Positions 45,348-58,085 of a stretch of 64,000 nucleotides of DNA are shown piece by piece. Numbering within the stretch: the first letter of the stretch is position 1; each line of letters opens with the position of its first letter. The stretch is from Lasioglossum baleicum (lineage: Eukaryota; Arthropoda; Insecta; Hymenoptera; Halictidae), in NCBI RefSeq assembly GCF_051020765.1, contig NC_134933.1, positions 7,413,461 to 7,477,460 of the forward strand, read 5' to 3'. The notes beneath the pieces were generated by a model. The model was given only the letters and a program-made list of their open reading frames with translations, was not told the origin of the DNA and ran no database searches. Both the position numbers and the translations under genes were made by a program.

Positions 45348-46118
45348 CCAAACATGTTACACAGAATTCATCTACAGAAACCTATCTAAATTAGCGAAAT
45401 TCAGGATGACAATTCTTCCTGTTTGTGTTGTAAGATGGATTCCGTCAAAATTATTAAACCTAATTTGTTTGCTTAAAGTGTGAAGCAAAAATTGATGTAG
45501 TATTATCCTGGAATGTTTGGAAAGTTCGGCTACACCTTGTATAAACAAGTGAGAGTGCAAACAATTAAAACACAAAAGAACCGTCTGCACAAACTATTAA
45601 ATTTAGCCAACATGTTACACAGAATTCATCTATAGAAGCCGTAGAAAATTAGGGAAATTCAGGAAAATAATTCATACAAATCCTTTCTGTTCGTGTTGTG
45701 ACATGGAATTCGTCAAAATATAATATTATTAAACACAGTTCGTGTAAATTATACATAATTTCTGAGAAAAGTTCCACCTGTATAAACAAGTGAAAGTATA
45801 AACAATTAAAAAGCAAAAGAGCCGACTGCACGAACGGTCTGATTTATAACCAAACATGTTACACAGAATTCACCTACAGAAGCCGACGAAAATTAGGAAA
45901 ATTCAGGATGATAATTCATACAATTTCATTCTGTTCGTGTTGTAAGATGGAATTCGTCAACATATATTTCATATTATTAAACATAGATTGTTAACCTAAA
46001 GTGTAAAAATTGATGTAGTTTTATTCTGGAACCTACCATGCATCAATTTCTGGGGAAAGTTCGACCTGAATAAACAAGGGAAAATATAAACAATTAAAGA
46101 GTAAAAGAACCGTCTGGG
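45348..46118 (+). repeat. Three-unit tandem array, unit about 243-269 bp
   Basis: Units begin CCAAACATGTTACACAGAAT at about 45348, 45607 and 45850. They run through GTTCGTGTTGTAAGATGG, ATATTATTAAACA and TGTATAAACAAGTGA to AAAGAACCGTCTGC. Unit 2 lacks part of the AAAGTGTGAA/TTGATGTAGT segment present in units 1 and 3. The minus-strand frames 45372-45590 and 45649-45831 are the same repeat read twice. Confidence 0.88.
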
Positions 46119-48295
46119 GAAATCGAACATTTGATAGTCTGGTTACACATCGGTCTCAGCATAATAAATACAGTGAGGAGTTGCTCGTCGATCAATAGAG
46201 CGAGATACTTTACAGGATTTATTTAACTGGTATCTCTAGTCGGAGGAAATTGATAATGCGATTACGAGCTTTATACACTTTGCATGGGCGACGTTCAATA
46301 CTGCTTTAGCCGAGTATAAATCAGTTGTCGTTGTCGACGTGTTACGAAGAACGGGGGAATATCACCACGTGGCAATGGGGCAGCTGTATCCGGCGAACTC
46401 TCTGCTGCCACGAAGTAATCAGGTTTATCTCGTGGTTGCACACAGAGGCAGGTGATAGTTGGTGTCCGCTGGCACGTTGTGACGCTTACGATGGACAGTC
46501 GGTTGCCAAGCATAATGACACCGTCGCCCATCCGCTATTGATATGCGCAACCTCGGCCCTCAAGTTTCGTCGTCGCGACGCCGCCTGCTCGTCTCCCATT
46601 CATTTTACAATCATAAAATGGCCGGTTTCCATGGAAAAGATATCGGCAAATTTTCAGTAACGTCAATCACGTTGTCGTTCACAAATAGCTGGACACATAG
46701 AAAGTTAACATGGTCGCTACCAGTCACATATGCGTGTTACGAACATGATTTTCAAAATTCTTGTACTACTTTTCTGAAATATTTTCTCACACTTTATATA
46801 TTTCTCAGTGGTTTATAATAATAGCGTCCGTTAAAAGAATCAAACTTTATGTGACCTACTAATTTTAGTTGAACTTTCGAAGATCTCGGCGCCAAGACAG
46901 GTTAAATAAAATTAGTATGTATATGTATATCACGAACAATTATATGTATTCGTATGCATTGAATAATTTAATTATCCAAGACGGTCTCAGACATATTTGA
47001 CCTTTTCATTATCGACTTCGCATATTTTAATAATACAGTTCTTTTTCACGAAGAATAAATAAATTTACCAAATCAGTTCTAAGAAACAGAAGTTAGATGA
47101 AAATGTATGTCGTCTTTGAATAATTTTAATAAATCAGAAACAAGATGTGTAACTGTAATGTGCACGAAAGAATCGGAACAAAGAGCCGTCGAAAGAACAG
47201 CTCGATCTAAATTCCGGCGATTGTTTAAACGCTCATGCGAACCCGGCACACAAAGAATTTCATTTAATCAATTTTCCGATACGCTCTTTACGCAAACGAT
47301 TTGATTTGGTTTTATCGATGAACTCTTTACGCAAAACGCGCCGTTACCATAAATGATTAAACCCATCAGTCCCGACTGTTTGGCACTATTTTGTTATTTA
47401 AAATGCCGCTGATTAAACGTGCAGAGGGCGCGCAGGGGACGCTTGACCGAGGTATTCGTTTTTCCACGTTTAATGTTTAGAGTTCGTATGAATAATGAAC
47501 CGCCTGGGATTATTCATATCCCGTTTAAAAGCCCTCCGATATTCCAGCATGGAAGCCGTGTGGGTCACAGGAAGCGCAAGGATATAGACACTCGATTAGG
47601 GCAAAAAACTCTTCGGATCGATCGTGCTTACTTGCACGAGCGTATCGTCACATTCTGCTCCCGATCTTCGAGTGGTCACGTGGAACTGATATGTATACAT
47701 TTGCATTCGTTCCGAGTTAATCAAGAACCGATCCAGGCACAAAGACTCAAAAGCGATTGAATGCTGATCGAGAACACTTCATAAAGATGAACGGATCGCT
47801 GTGCTAAATAACAATGTTTTCATTAGAAGAAGAAGACAGATTTTGCTTCCAGAGTTATTCGCAAAGGTTATTAACTTTTTCGAAAGACCTGAATAGAAAT
47901 TGAGAACCGTCCACACTCATTTCTTAATATTTCACACTATCAAATTCACTTCGTACTTTTCTGTTCTTTGCTTATTATGTTTCTTTTTTATTCTCACCAC
48001 ACAAAACCACACAATATAGGAGCAGCGCCCGCTCTATCATTTCAACGAAAATATGATTACATTAGTTCTGTTCACAAAAATCGATTTCTTGCAAAATCCT
48101 GAGGTCGTAGACAAATTTTGAGACCAGATTTGAAATCAGCGTGAAAAAATCTACGAGAAATGATACATAGCATGTTCAAAAAATTTTCCGCCCGTGGTAA
48201 CGGAGAAACCGTATTTTCTTGAAATTGTGAAAGTTTAACAAATTTTCTCAAGGTTAAAAAACGTTCGTACCATAATCTCCCTATTTTTCCCATAT
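46119..48295. other. Intergenic DNA, no supported gene
   Basis: GC-richer at about 46280-46660 and 47150-47720. The + frame 47419-47760 (113 codons) and the frames at 46295-46660 match nothing known and overlap shadows. Confidence 0.35.
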
Positions 48296-50020
48296 TCTGC
48301 CAAGTTTCAGCTTTAATTTTTAAAAAATTTCATAGCTCTACCTCATTTCTATCGAAAGTTCTTTGATTTTGAATCGAGTTTGGTCGAAAGTTCCCACTTT
48401 GTGGCGCTCCTAAATTTTGGCGCCCTGGACAAATATCCGGGTTGCCCGCCCCTTGTGCGGGCCCTGATGGGAGGACAATCGAGTGTTTCCCATTTTTAAT
48501 GTACGTTTAAATAATTCTAGTGTAACCCACTGCTTGATCCTAATTGAATAAAACGAAATTTACAAAATAAATAGTGTCAAACATTGTTAGCATTCAGAAG
48601 AGTACAAACGAAGAAACTCTCTACAGGGAATTTTTATTTTGTGCTGGGTAGGTCTAATTTGTTAAAGAAATTTTCTGCGGGGAAACTGCACGTTAATTCT
48701 ATTAACAAGTCTGACACAGTTACACACGATAATACGTGCAAATTAAATGGCGAAGTTGCGCTGTACAACGAGTAGAATGCATTTTTGAGGATATTATTCG
48801 CAACGTTTCTTCGGGGTCTTTGAGACACTATGCTATCCAAGATGAGCTTTGGAGCTTAGAGACCTACTCCCACTCTATCTGCATTAACTTCCCTATTTTG
48901 TCTTCCTTATTTCTACTCCTTTGTCTCTGTAGAACGTACTGTGCAGGATAATACAGTCGCAAATGGCCCATACACAAACGTCGCTAACTAGTTCCCTTAA
49001 ATTTGGTCACATAGTTTTAAATGATACCTATCTGTCGCACAAAACTGAATATGTTCAGTTAGAACTTATGTCTCTGGGTAAATGTGAAAGTTTATTAAAC
49101 GAAGGGACAATTTTACAAAAAATTTATATGCACACTATAGATGGTACCCTTACGTTTTAATGTTCACGTCGTACGTAACTCAGTAATGAATTCATATAAT
49201 AATTACGTGGAAGGATGATAATTAAACAGACACATGAACCGATATGTTAAGCGCGCCAGAAACGTAAAACAAAATAAAAATATTACTCGAATAAAGTAAC
49301 CTTAATTAAGCATTTAATTGAAATTAAATCCACAGTTTAATAATAGCCATTTCCTCTTCAGCGCAAAAAATGCCGAGCAATTTGATTCACGTTTAATTAC
49401 CTGTATAATCAACGAAAGTGTGTCTGTTGAGATGTAACGCGACGTGATATTACAGTTTGCGCACGAATAAATGAAATGATTCGTCATATTCTCAATAAAA
49501 ATCAGAAACTCTCCTGGTTCGTAAAAAATCAAGATCGTCAAAAGGACGAGTTGCTGACTTAAGTGGTTAAATTACTGATAATTTGTTTAATCAATTTCCG
49601 TGCAAGGGGAACCATTTGAAATCCTTAATACAAATTTTTCTTGCTTTGTTTTTACGCTGAAAATATGAATTTCTTTGCTTCGCGTGATATACTATATTCG
49701 TATGATAAATCTAAATAATAATGGGAAGGAAGGCGGCAGCAGAATGCGAAGAAAACAAGTGAAACGGACACTGAAGAAGGGAATTAAAAAACAACAGATA
49801 AAGAAAGAAATAAGAAGGAATGGAAAACACACTTTGAAGGAAGTACAAGATATATAAATATGAGAAATATGATAGATGTAATGCAATAAATATAAAAATA
49901 ACACAATGTAGTTTCTGCATATTCTTGAATCTTCTGCAACTGGGGCAGACAATATTTTGCATAAAGATCCACAGATATGATCAAAAGTACACTAAATCTG
50001 AACTCTGAACAAATAATATT
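48296..50020. other. AT-rich DNA, no supported gene
   Basis: A GC-rich palindromic patch (GCCCGCCCCTTGTGCGGGC) lies at about 48440-48458. Frames at 48584-48775 and 48963-49160 match nothing. The lysine-rich frame at 49675-49857 reflects a purine-rich run. A hAT-A End A remnant (TTTTGCATAAAGATCCACAG) lies at about 49955-49976. Confidence 0.35.
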
Positions 50021-51090
50021 TTATGCTCTGCGGTTGAATCGTCAAGAGCTCTGTGAACGTGTTCGAATTCGAGAGAACGGTCTTTGCCCGGGAGAATAGG
50101 AACCGTTTGAGGGAAAAATAAGGATTAAAGGTACACGCACGCGTTCTCGACGCTCGTCGGGGTCCATAGAACGAAGGTAGAGGAGCCCGAGCATGGTCAA
50201 ATAAACGCGACATGATTACTCAAGTAGTAAGGGACGATTACAAGGGCGCCGTCGTTGGCAGCGACGACGGGAAGGGGACGTTTAAAGCCCACCGTCGATA
50301 AATCTTCATTACTCTCTGTACACTGTATCCCAGAAACAGTAAGTCAATATTCCTTTCATATCGTTAATGCGAATATGACGGGTTTATATACGGGCCGCGC
50401 TTATTCATCGAGGATTTTGCTCTTCCACCCTCTGCGCGCCGGCTCTGTTCGCTTTTCCTCGCCCCCGCCCGATTATTTTTTATTTCCCTCGCGCAGGGTA
50501 GAAAAAGAGAAGGCAACACCATTCATTAGTCTAGCCCCGCCATTCCTCGCTTTAATAATATTCCGCGTTCCCTTTGTTCATCTATCAATTTCCACGGGGG
50601 GCTATCTTTATTTTTCCTGCTGGAGCCCTATCTCCAGTCACGCCGCGCTGAATCTATGACACGAGAGCCGATCTTTTTTTTCACGAGGAGAACAATAACA
50701 TAGTGTGTTCTCGTCCTGGCTCTTCCTTCCACTCGGCTGGAATATCATTCAAGATGCTTTCTCGACCATGAGCGACTCCCCTATCCTCCGTATCGACTCT
50801 GCAGGGTACGGTCAATCACAAAAGTCGACACTCGATACACGGAGTGTACCTCCTAACTCGAGCACGTTAAACACGAGAATGTCTCCATATATGTATGCGA
50901 AACCTGCACACCGCTTTAGAGACGTAAAAGCTGAATATTATGCGAAATAAAAATGTTCTGTATTGATTGTGCAATCTGATCGACGACGCGACGCACGGTG
51001 CACAGTGGTGAGTTCGACCGAAAACCTGGCGAAAAGTAAACAATTGTTTTCTGGAGTTTAAAAATCTTTGTATAGTAGTACTTCATTAGG
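50021..51090. other. GC-rich block (about 50040-50870)
   Basis: Unique CpG-rich sequence with an unrecognised 134-codon frame (50255-50659). A hAT-A-like scrap (TTATGCGAAATAAAAATG) lies at about 50939-50956. Confidence 0.35.
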
Positions 51091-51583
51091 GTAAACTTTA
51101 CTTCACCGAACTCAAAATTAGTACCTTTCTCCTACGAATTATGATGTACTTGGTACGTAATCCAGTAGATTTGTACCCGGCGCGGATGCAGATCGAAGTT
51201 TCGATCCTCTAGGATCAATAGTTGAGGAGATATCGTCGCTTAAAGTTGAGTATTTTTGACAGCTAAGGGCGCCATCATATTGGTTTGTAGTGACGACCGC
51301 GAGCCGCTTACCTTGAAGCCTCCCCCGCTTCCTCCCCAACCCCTCGACCTAATCCTAACCAACTCAATAAGCGGCGTGCGACCGTCACTACAAACCAATA
51401 TGGCGGCGCCCTTACCTGTCAAAAACACTGCAGATTGCCCAACTTTAAGCAAGCATAACTCCTCAACTATTGATCCTAGATGTTCGAAACTTCGATCTGC
51501 ATCCGCGCCGGGTACGAATCTACTGGATTACATCATAATTCGTAGGAGAAAGGCACAAATGTTGAGTCCGTTAAAGTAAAGAG
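51091..51583. mobile_element. Large fold-back element, copy 2 (fuller)
   Basis: GTRCCTTTCTCCTACGAATT is present at the left and inverted at the right, and pairing continues outward to CTTTACTT-type sequence at both edges. The arms of about 215 bp meet near 51318-51365. It is longer on the right than copy 1 at 11113-11560. The frames 51139-51339 (-), 51240-51452 (-) and 51256-51579 (+) are the same arm read in different directions. Confidence 0.85.
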
Positions 51584-51789
51584 CACGTTGTTTTCATTTT
51601 TTGTTTTTGTTATAACCAACATTTAACACGTGCTTCCGTAGTTTTAAAAGATCGGCATTGTCAAACTATAATTGGCTAGTTTATCATTCCTGGTATTGTC
51701 GTTATCGATTTCGTTGCTTTTAGTTCACTTTTTAAAGCTGTTTATCAATCGAGAGTGAACATTTGCATGTTAGGTTTTTCGGTTATGGG
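51584..51789. other. AT-rich spacer
   Basis: Nothing recognised. Confidence 0.4.
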
Positions 51790-51990
51790 TAGACTGCGGA
51801 TTTTCATGCAAAATAAGAATGTTTTGCATTGATTGTGGGGGAAGCAGGAATAACATAAAAACTGATTTCATCCCCTAATGACTTTGTTATGTTAAAAGCA
51901 ACAATACAACGTTCTTGAATTTGTTAAATCTTTTACTGTTTTATATTTCACCCAACCAATTTCTTCAAATGCGTGAAGATCCGCAGTGTA
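51790..51990 (+). mobile_element. hAT-A MITE, both ends intact
   Basis: TAGACTGCGGATTTTCATGC to AAGATCCGCAGTGTA, 201 bp, the best reference copy for the interior. The flanking octamers differ, so the target duplication is lost or the ends were repaired. Confidence 0.78.
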
Positions 51991-52876
51991 TTAATCAGTA
52001 ACACAGCGATTTCTATTTTTACTTATTTTGTTTATGAAGCTTCTGATTGAAGTGAGACACAACAAATATATAATTAAGCCACCTGTTTAAGTGAACAAAA
52101 GTTTCTTCCGATTTTTAAACTTAATCAACGTTAAAAGTGACGCAGAAAATATCATAATCAGTTAGCAGAGAACCCGTAGAAATAACAAAATTCCCAAAGA
52201 AAGTAGAGAATAAAAGAGAAGTTAAAACGCGATCAATGGAGGGCGTGAGAGTGTGCGCGAATAGGTGAACGCCAGGATCAGGTATCAGATTCCGTATTGT
52301 GCGAACTGAACCGTTTTTCTCGGGCTTGAAAACTAAAGCTCTATTCAAAGTCGTATTCCACTGGCAAACGAAAATAATACTATTTTCATTAGCTTCTGTT
52401 GCGAGTTTCAAGGATGATGCGAATTCCACGGAGTCTAAATGACACACCAACGGCCGCGTTCGTCTAGTTTGACTTTATGTTGGAAGACACAATTGTGCGC
52501 AAGCGAGCCGAGCACAAACGAGCACAGTGTATTTTGACTCGCTTGTCCAGATGTTTCGTGAACCGTGAAGTTAATAGTTTATTTTTCGTCTGATTCGACT
52601 TCGTCCTTCCTTTCTAAGGAGTTTCGTCTAGCAACTGCAACTGCGCAAAGTGTTGGTCGGAGACGGAAAGTTAGGGGACCTAGCTTCCTAATTTCAGCAA
52701 CGCCCAGCGCTGAGTTCGCCACCTTTCGGGTCGAGGTATGCGGTGCCGGAGTGATCCACAAATTTCATGTTTTAACTCGAGTTTGGAACTCTGCTGACAA
52801 TGAATGCGAGTAATGAACTAAACTGCAAGACGTGTCCTGAATAATCCCAGCCTTAAAAATGGTCAAGCGTTCATAA
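51991..52876. other. Intergenic DNA, no supported gene
   Basis: The minus-strand frame 52121-52450 (109 codons) matches no family. 52440-52800 is somewhat GC-richer. Confidence 0.35.
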
Positions 52877-52970
52877 TTCAACCCCTCGCCGTGCAATTTC
52901 TTTCACAGCTTCGATAATTATAGCTCCTTTATCGTCAATAATTCCTGAAAAGACAAAGAAAATTTATATT
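52877..52970 (-). mobile_element. PB-2 MITE fragment
   Basis: TTCAACCCCTCGCCGTGCAA is a mutated family terminus, and the CTGAAAAGA block inside matches inverted PB-2. The other end is absent. Confidence 0.5.
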
Positions 52971-55166
52971 TAATGTACGGCGACGTTTACCGAGGCGACT
53001 AAACGTTCCACTGAATTTTATTTAAAAGAATTTTCGAATAATTCTTATTATCCAACGCGATTCAGACATTATTTAAATGTTCGGATTTCCATAATTACGA
53101 AATAAAACATTCTGGAACGTCGTTTTGACATGAAATTTCCAAGACCTCGGAACATTTTTACGATAATGTACGTCAACGTCAATAATTGCGAAACAAAACA
53201 TCCAGAACGTCGTTTCGTTAAGACCCAGCGTTGAAAGAGCTCTGCGATGTTATTCCCGGGATTTTCCGGGACTTAGGCAGCAAACACTTGCAAGGGGGAG
53301 TGACAAGGCAACCGTCAGTCGGAGAAACGGGCTTGCAAAACATCGTTGCCGCTGATTGTACAATAAAAGTTTGAACGGTATCTATACCGCGTCTTTTTCA
53401 TTTGCCTTTCAAAACCGGCCGATTATTCCGCCGGACCCTGTATCAGCCCTCTTCTTTCTTGCGGATTGAGTTACGGCGCGTCGGAACCGGCAAACTTCTT
53501 GTCCCGCCCTTCTCGCAAAGTAAACCTCAATCAAACACACTGCGAGAGCCGTCCCTCGTGCGAAACGTTTCGCGTCGGTGAGTTAGGGGGATGAGGGGAC
53601 AGGGGGCGGAAGGGGGGAGAGGTCAGATAAACGTCCCAGCGAACAATGGCCGTCGTAAATCATGTCCCACCGAATATATTGATGCACTCGATGCTGCTGG
53701 ATGAGAAAGTGGATGAAAGTGGATCAGCCGCGAGCTTTTCAGAAACATCCCCTCCCCCACTCTTGATTCACGGTTCGCTTTTCAGTCCCTCTACTTATCC
53801 GTGTCTGTTCTGTCCCCGGGTCGGACTCGATTAATCCTCTCCCATTCCTCCTCTTGCTCCTCCTCCTCATATCCACCTATCCTCAACCACCCACCCCCCC
53901 CCTACCTGGCACGACCCCGCATTCCTCTGTCAGATTCGTTTTTGAAAGCACACGTCACTCTGACCCGGAACGCCAAGAGTTTCGACGGTGCGTTAATTAC
54001 TCCCTCAATTATTGGCGAATCTGAGGGACGAGGAGAGGAAGAGGGTGCACCCGAATCGCCTAAACGTGGTCGTAAGCTCGGCACGTAGGGGAGAGCGCGG
54101 TCAGAAGTAACAGGGGTTATCGCAATGTTGTAAATAAAAGGCAGCATATATTGTACATATAGTTATTATCGCTGGATTTCAGATCCCTGATAAGAGGGTC
54201 AAATATGCCCCCAAACCAAATTGATTTTTCTTCATACTTGTATGTATTCCATTTCCATAGTACTCCGCAGGGAAACCCTCTGTGGCAAGAGTCGATTCGG
54301 TACCCCTACCGCAATGGCTGTTATAGGGAGAGCATGATTTACTGAATTATTCTTCTGTTTTCTGCTTAACAAAGAAATACGTGAACGTTCTACCGGATGG
54401 CACACGTAACTGATCATTTTTTCCGAATATTGGAATGCAAAACTGATTTGGAAAACATTGCTGAGTTTATGTCGAAGCCTTTGTTGATTCCATATCACAG
54501 CTCGGCGTCGATGAAATCGAAATCTGATCTAATCGAGGGGAAAGCCCTCGCGAGACTGTGATAGGGACCGCGGGCCAATGATGAACAATTAATATCCGTC
54601 GGATTTGATCGCTCGCGGGGTGTCTACCTATAGCGAAGCGGCTGGGGATCCGCGTGCAAACACGACCGCAAACACTCGAGACCTGCATAAATAAGCATGA
54701 TTCGTGACCGGCTGTAAATTCGTATCTTAACCAGGCCGGATACCGTTGCACCACGGTAATTGCGAATTTCGTCGAACCGTCTCAACTAGGCCAGCAATTT
54801 CTTTTTCCCGTTTTTTTTCTCTTCACTTGCTTCACGCTCGCTGAATATTGGGTCGTCACATGCATTCGCGACGATTCTTGCTGCGACGCCCGTGCAGCCC
54901 GGCGACGAGACCGGCGGCGCAATCGAACGAAAAATGAGTTTACATGCGAAAGTAATTCGGCAACCTGGAATAATATTTTTTACGCGTAATCCCCGCTTTC
55001 GAGGAAATCGGATTTTCCGGCATTAATGCGCCCCCGCATCTTTCCGAACAACGCTGTACTGTGAAGCAAGTTCGTAGCTGGAAAAAGCTCGTACAGACGA
55101 ACGGAAATGGCTCCTACTAATTATTTCGCAATTTTTCCCTAATTTCATTGCGTGTCATATACTCAA
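52971..55166. other. Long, largely GC-rich unique block
   Basis: CpG-rich from about 53230 to 54090 and again from about 54470 to 55100. Frames at 53646-53834, 53801-54088, 53902-54147 and 54467-54754 conflict across strands and match nothing. A poly-C run lies at about 53892-53903. No repeats. Confidence 0.35.
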
Positions 55167-56272
55167 TTAACCCTTTGTACTCCTTTGTCGAGTGTGACTC
55201 GACATCAGAGAAGAAAAATTCAAATGAAACGGGTTTTTATGTGTATTTGGTTCTTCCTTTATTTATTATATTTAATTTCAAATATAAATTACAACAAAGT
55301 TTGAGAGAACCATATTTAATGTAATTAGTAAACATAATTGTTTAAATAAAGGAGGTATTTTCGCGATCGCACTATTTGAAAGAATGGTAATTATTTTTCT
55401 CGGCGCTCAGGTTCGGATCAATTTCTACACTAAATGAATATAGCTTGAGGGGCATGAAACGTTATAGTCCGGGTTCGAACCAAATAACGCTTCCGATTCG
55501 GGTTTGAATCTGCAAAGATGCCAAATGCTATTTTTATTGGAGGAAAACAAAGGTGGAGTGTTTCGTCCCAGGCCCGCTAGAGGACTCATCAGTAAGGCTA
55601 TCTAGCGGACCCTGCCTTAGACAACAAATGTCATGAGGAAAGTTCTTAATATACTAATTGGTGTCAGTTTAGTAACTTGTGAGAAAGTCTTGTTCAACCG
55701 CTTATCCATCTTGCGGACGTTTGTCGAACCAAGGCTTTAACTCTAATTTTTCGCCATCTATAAGATAAAGGAGGTATTTTCGCGATCGCACTATTTGAAA
55801 GAATGGTAATTATTTTTCTCGGCGCTCAGGTTCGATTAATTTCTACACTAAATGAATATAGCTTGAGGGCCTAGCGGGCCTGGGACGAAACACTCCACCT
55901 TTGTTTTCCTCCAATAAAAATAGCATTTGTCATCTTTGCAGATTCAAACCCAAATCGGAAGCGTTATTTGGTTCGAACCCGGACTATAACGTTTCATGCC
56001 CCTCAAGCTATATTCATTTAGTGTAGAAATTGATCGAACCTGAGCGCCGAGAAAAATAATTACCATAATTGTTTAAAGTAAGTAGCTGTCAAGGAACAAC
56101 TGTCCTTTGAAATAAATTTCAAATAAAACAATATAATAATATTGTACTTGCTATATAAACCACACTTAGTTTAAAGCAATAACAAATAAATGAATAAATA
56201 GATAAAGCGCTTGAAATAGTAGGGAATTGTTGGCAATAAAAGTGACAAATAATTCGGAGTACAAAGGGTTAA
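55167..56272. mobile_element. PB-3 (TTAA-type) element with a large nested hairpin
   Basis: A perfect 17-bp terminal inverted repeat, TTAACCCTTTGTACTCC and GGAGTACAAAGGGTTAA, with TTAA at both edges. Without the insert at 55347-56063 and one 14-bp flank the element is about 375 bp. It contains no transposase frame. Confidence 0.88.
55347..56063. mobile_element. Three-armed hairpin insertion with 14-bp flanking repeats
   Basis: Flanked by CATAATTGTTTAAA at 55333-55346 and 56064-56077. The left arm (about 55347-55580) and the inverted right arm (about 55871-56063) are almost identical over about 195 bp. A third, direct copy of the first 103 bp of the left arm lies between them at about 55765-55868. 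The spacer (55581-55764) is unique, with a smaller CCGCTAGA/TCTAGCGG stem at its left edge. No ORF of note. Confidence 0.85.
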
Positions 56273-57062
56273 TACATCTAGCTTGGCAGAAGAACTGAAG
56301 TCGCGCTTGGTCCATTAATAAAATAATTACTGTGACTTAAAATATGGTCCGTCAATTGTGAGACTGACTGTAGGTGTCATTTTGCAGAGCAATATTTATT
56401 ACGAATAACGTAAATAATTGATCTATGTAATTTCTCTCTTGGGATGCTCCAGTCGGCTCACGTGTCTGACGAGCGTTCGCTAATTCTACTTATGGGGCGA
56501 TACGATATGGACGACAGATACACGGTATCCGGGTAAATGGTAGTAACGAGATGCATTTCGTTTTTCCGCGTAGAAACGAATCGGAAATGGACAGTTAAAT
56601 TTGCTCGTGAACTGCTTCGTTCGCACAGGAAAATGAAATTTCTAAATTAATCGGGCACGCTTGCTTTCGAATACAATGGATTAATGCCTGTCTATCACTC
56701 GGCGCTTCTATTTGTAATGAACGTGAATCGTGTAAGCATACCGCGTGCTCCATTAATATTGTTGCATGCATTGTTAAATCCGGAAGAGCTAATAGTATTG
56801 CAGCATTACCCTTTCGAACATTAAAATAAGTGAAAACAATAGCGATGCAGAATTATAGTATGAAAAGGTTCTTCCGTTGCTAATTAATCGCGGGAATGGA
56901 GATTTATGTAGAACAATTAACATTATTGCTTTTCACATTCGAGTTTGCTGGCAAACATTTTTAGAACATGCTTTATTATGACTAGCGTGAGATAAAAGGT
57001 GCACGAAAAGAAATAAAATTAACTTGTGCAAACCGATACACCACTGTTATTCAAATTGATTA
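56273..57062. other. AT-rich intergenic DNA
   Basis: Nothing recognised. Confidence 0.45.
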
Positions 57063-57270
57063 TTAACACTAAACCTAACGACCATCAAAAGTGTCTAGTG
57101 TGTATAGTATTACAAAAATAACAAGATTAAATTGATTTATATTTTGTGCGATTTTTACTAGAATATAGACTGGAGTCAAAAAATATATTCAATAAATTCC
57201 CATTAAAACACTTTTACAATTTCAATAATTATCAAATAAAAAATCTAAAATGGGTCGACTGTAAAATTAA
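57063..57270 (+). mobile_element. PB-1 MITE, uninterrupted
   Basis: TTAACACTAAACCTAACGAC at the left; the right end is degraded but finishes in TTAA (57267-57270). It is the unfilled counterpart of the PB-1 copy at 15036-15675. Confidence 0.7.
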
Positions 57271-57325
57271 TAGACTGTGGATTTTATGCATTTATAACAT
57301 AAATGATGTTATAAGAATTTAAAAT
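57271..57325 (-). mobile_element. hAT-A End B fragment
   Basis: TAGACTGTGGATTTTATGCA then TTTATAACATAAATG, directly abutting the TTAA of the PB-1 copy. Confidence 0.6.
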
Positions 57326-57442
57326 AATATCGTTGTTATTTTCGACATATTAAAATAATTGATATATGCATTTATAACAAAATTAATGTTACAAGAATTT
57401 AAGATAATATCGTTGTTATTTTCGACATATTAAAATAATTGA
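57288..57442 (+). repeat. 79-bp tandem duplication
   Basis: ATGCATTTATAACA, then AATATCGTTGTTATTTTCGA, then CATATTAAAATAATTGA occurs twice in succession (about 57288-57365 and 57366-57442) with few differences. It includes part of the hAT-A remnant. Confidence 0.8.
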
Positions 57443-57985
57443 AATTGCGACACATTTCTCACAATTGAATTAAAAAATTGTCTGATCCGAAGTCTAATTA
57501 CGAGTATAATTCTTATCTGTATTTGACCACGTTAGAGGGTCCGTATTTCCGGGACGTGAAAATTAATTCAGCGTCCGATCGCGGGGACGCTTTTCCTCAA
57601 ATTTTGGGACAAAGCAGTCGAAACATAGCACGGCCGTTCAATAGACGTCCTTTTTCATTTATTAAAAGAGAGTTCCCGTGTCGGGAGCTCTATAGCCTAT
57701 TCGCGAGACAGTCTGTATCGTGGACGTCCATTCTTCAGACGTCTGTTCCCTGAATGAGTATGTCTACTCTTTCATTCGTGGGACAGCTACGTGTTCAAGA
57801 TAATGCTGTATATCTGAAACAATGTTCGTGCGCGCAAAATGGCCGTCGCGCGCGACCCGTCCTCGGTACACTTACTTTCCGACGCGAACCTTCTTTCCTT
57901 TTTCCCTCAACGACGACTAAATGGAATTTTTCGACCGGCGAGGAACGCATCGATAATTAAATTACTAGCCAAAAGTTTAGTCACG
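57443..57985. other. GC-rich block, no supported gene
   Basis: Frames 57478-57753 and 57754-57960 (+) lie head to tail but match no family, and the first has no ATG start. Unique sequence. Confidence 0.35.
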
Positions 57986-58085
57986 TTGTTCTAACTTTTT
58001 CAAAAATTTCAAGTCGTATATTCCAATAATCAAAAAAGTTATGGTGTTTTTAATAGTGTCCGAATATTAGTGGGAGTCAGTGTAC
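57986..58085 (-). mobile_element. Mariner-like terminal fragment
   Basis: Ends ATATTAGTGGGAGTCAGTGT then A, the inverted form of the terminus at 31991, with the CAAAAAAGTTATGG block inside. The other end is missing. Confidence 0.55.

Noticed and set aside
55441..55515. Possible tRNA or tRNA-derived SINE from GGGTTCGAACC
   Set aside because: No acceptor stem, anticodon arm or well-placed A box; the motif alone is weak.
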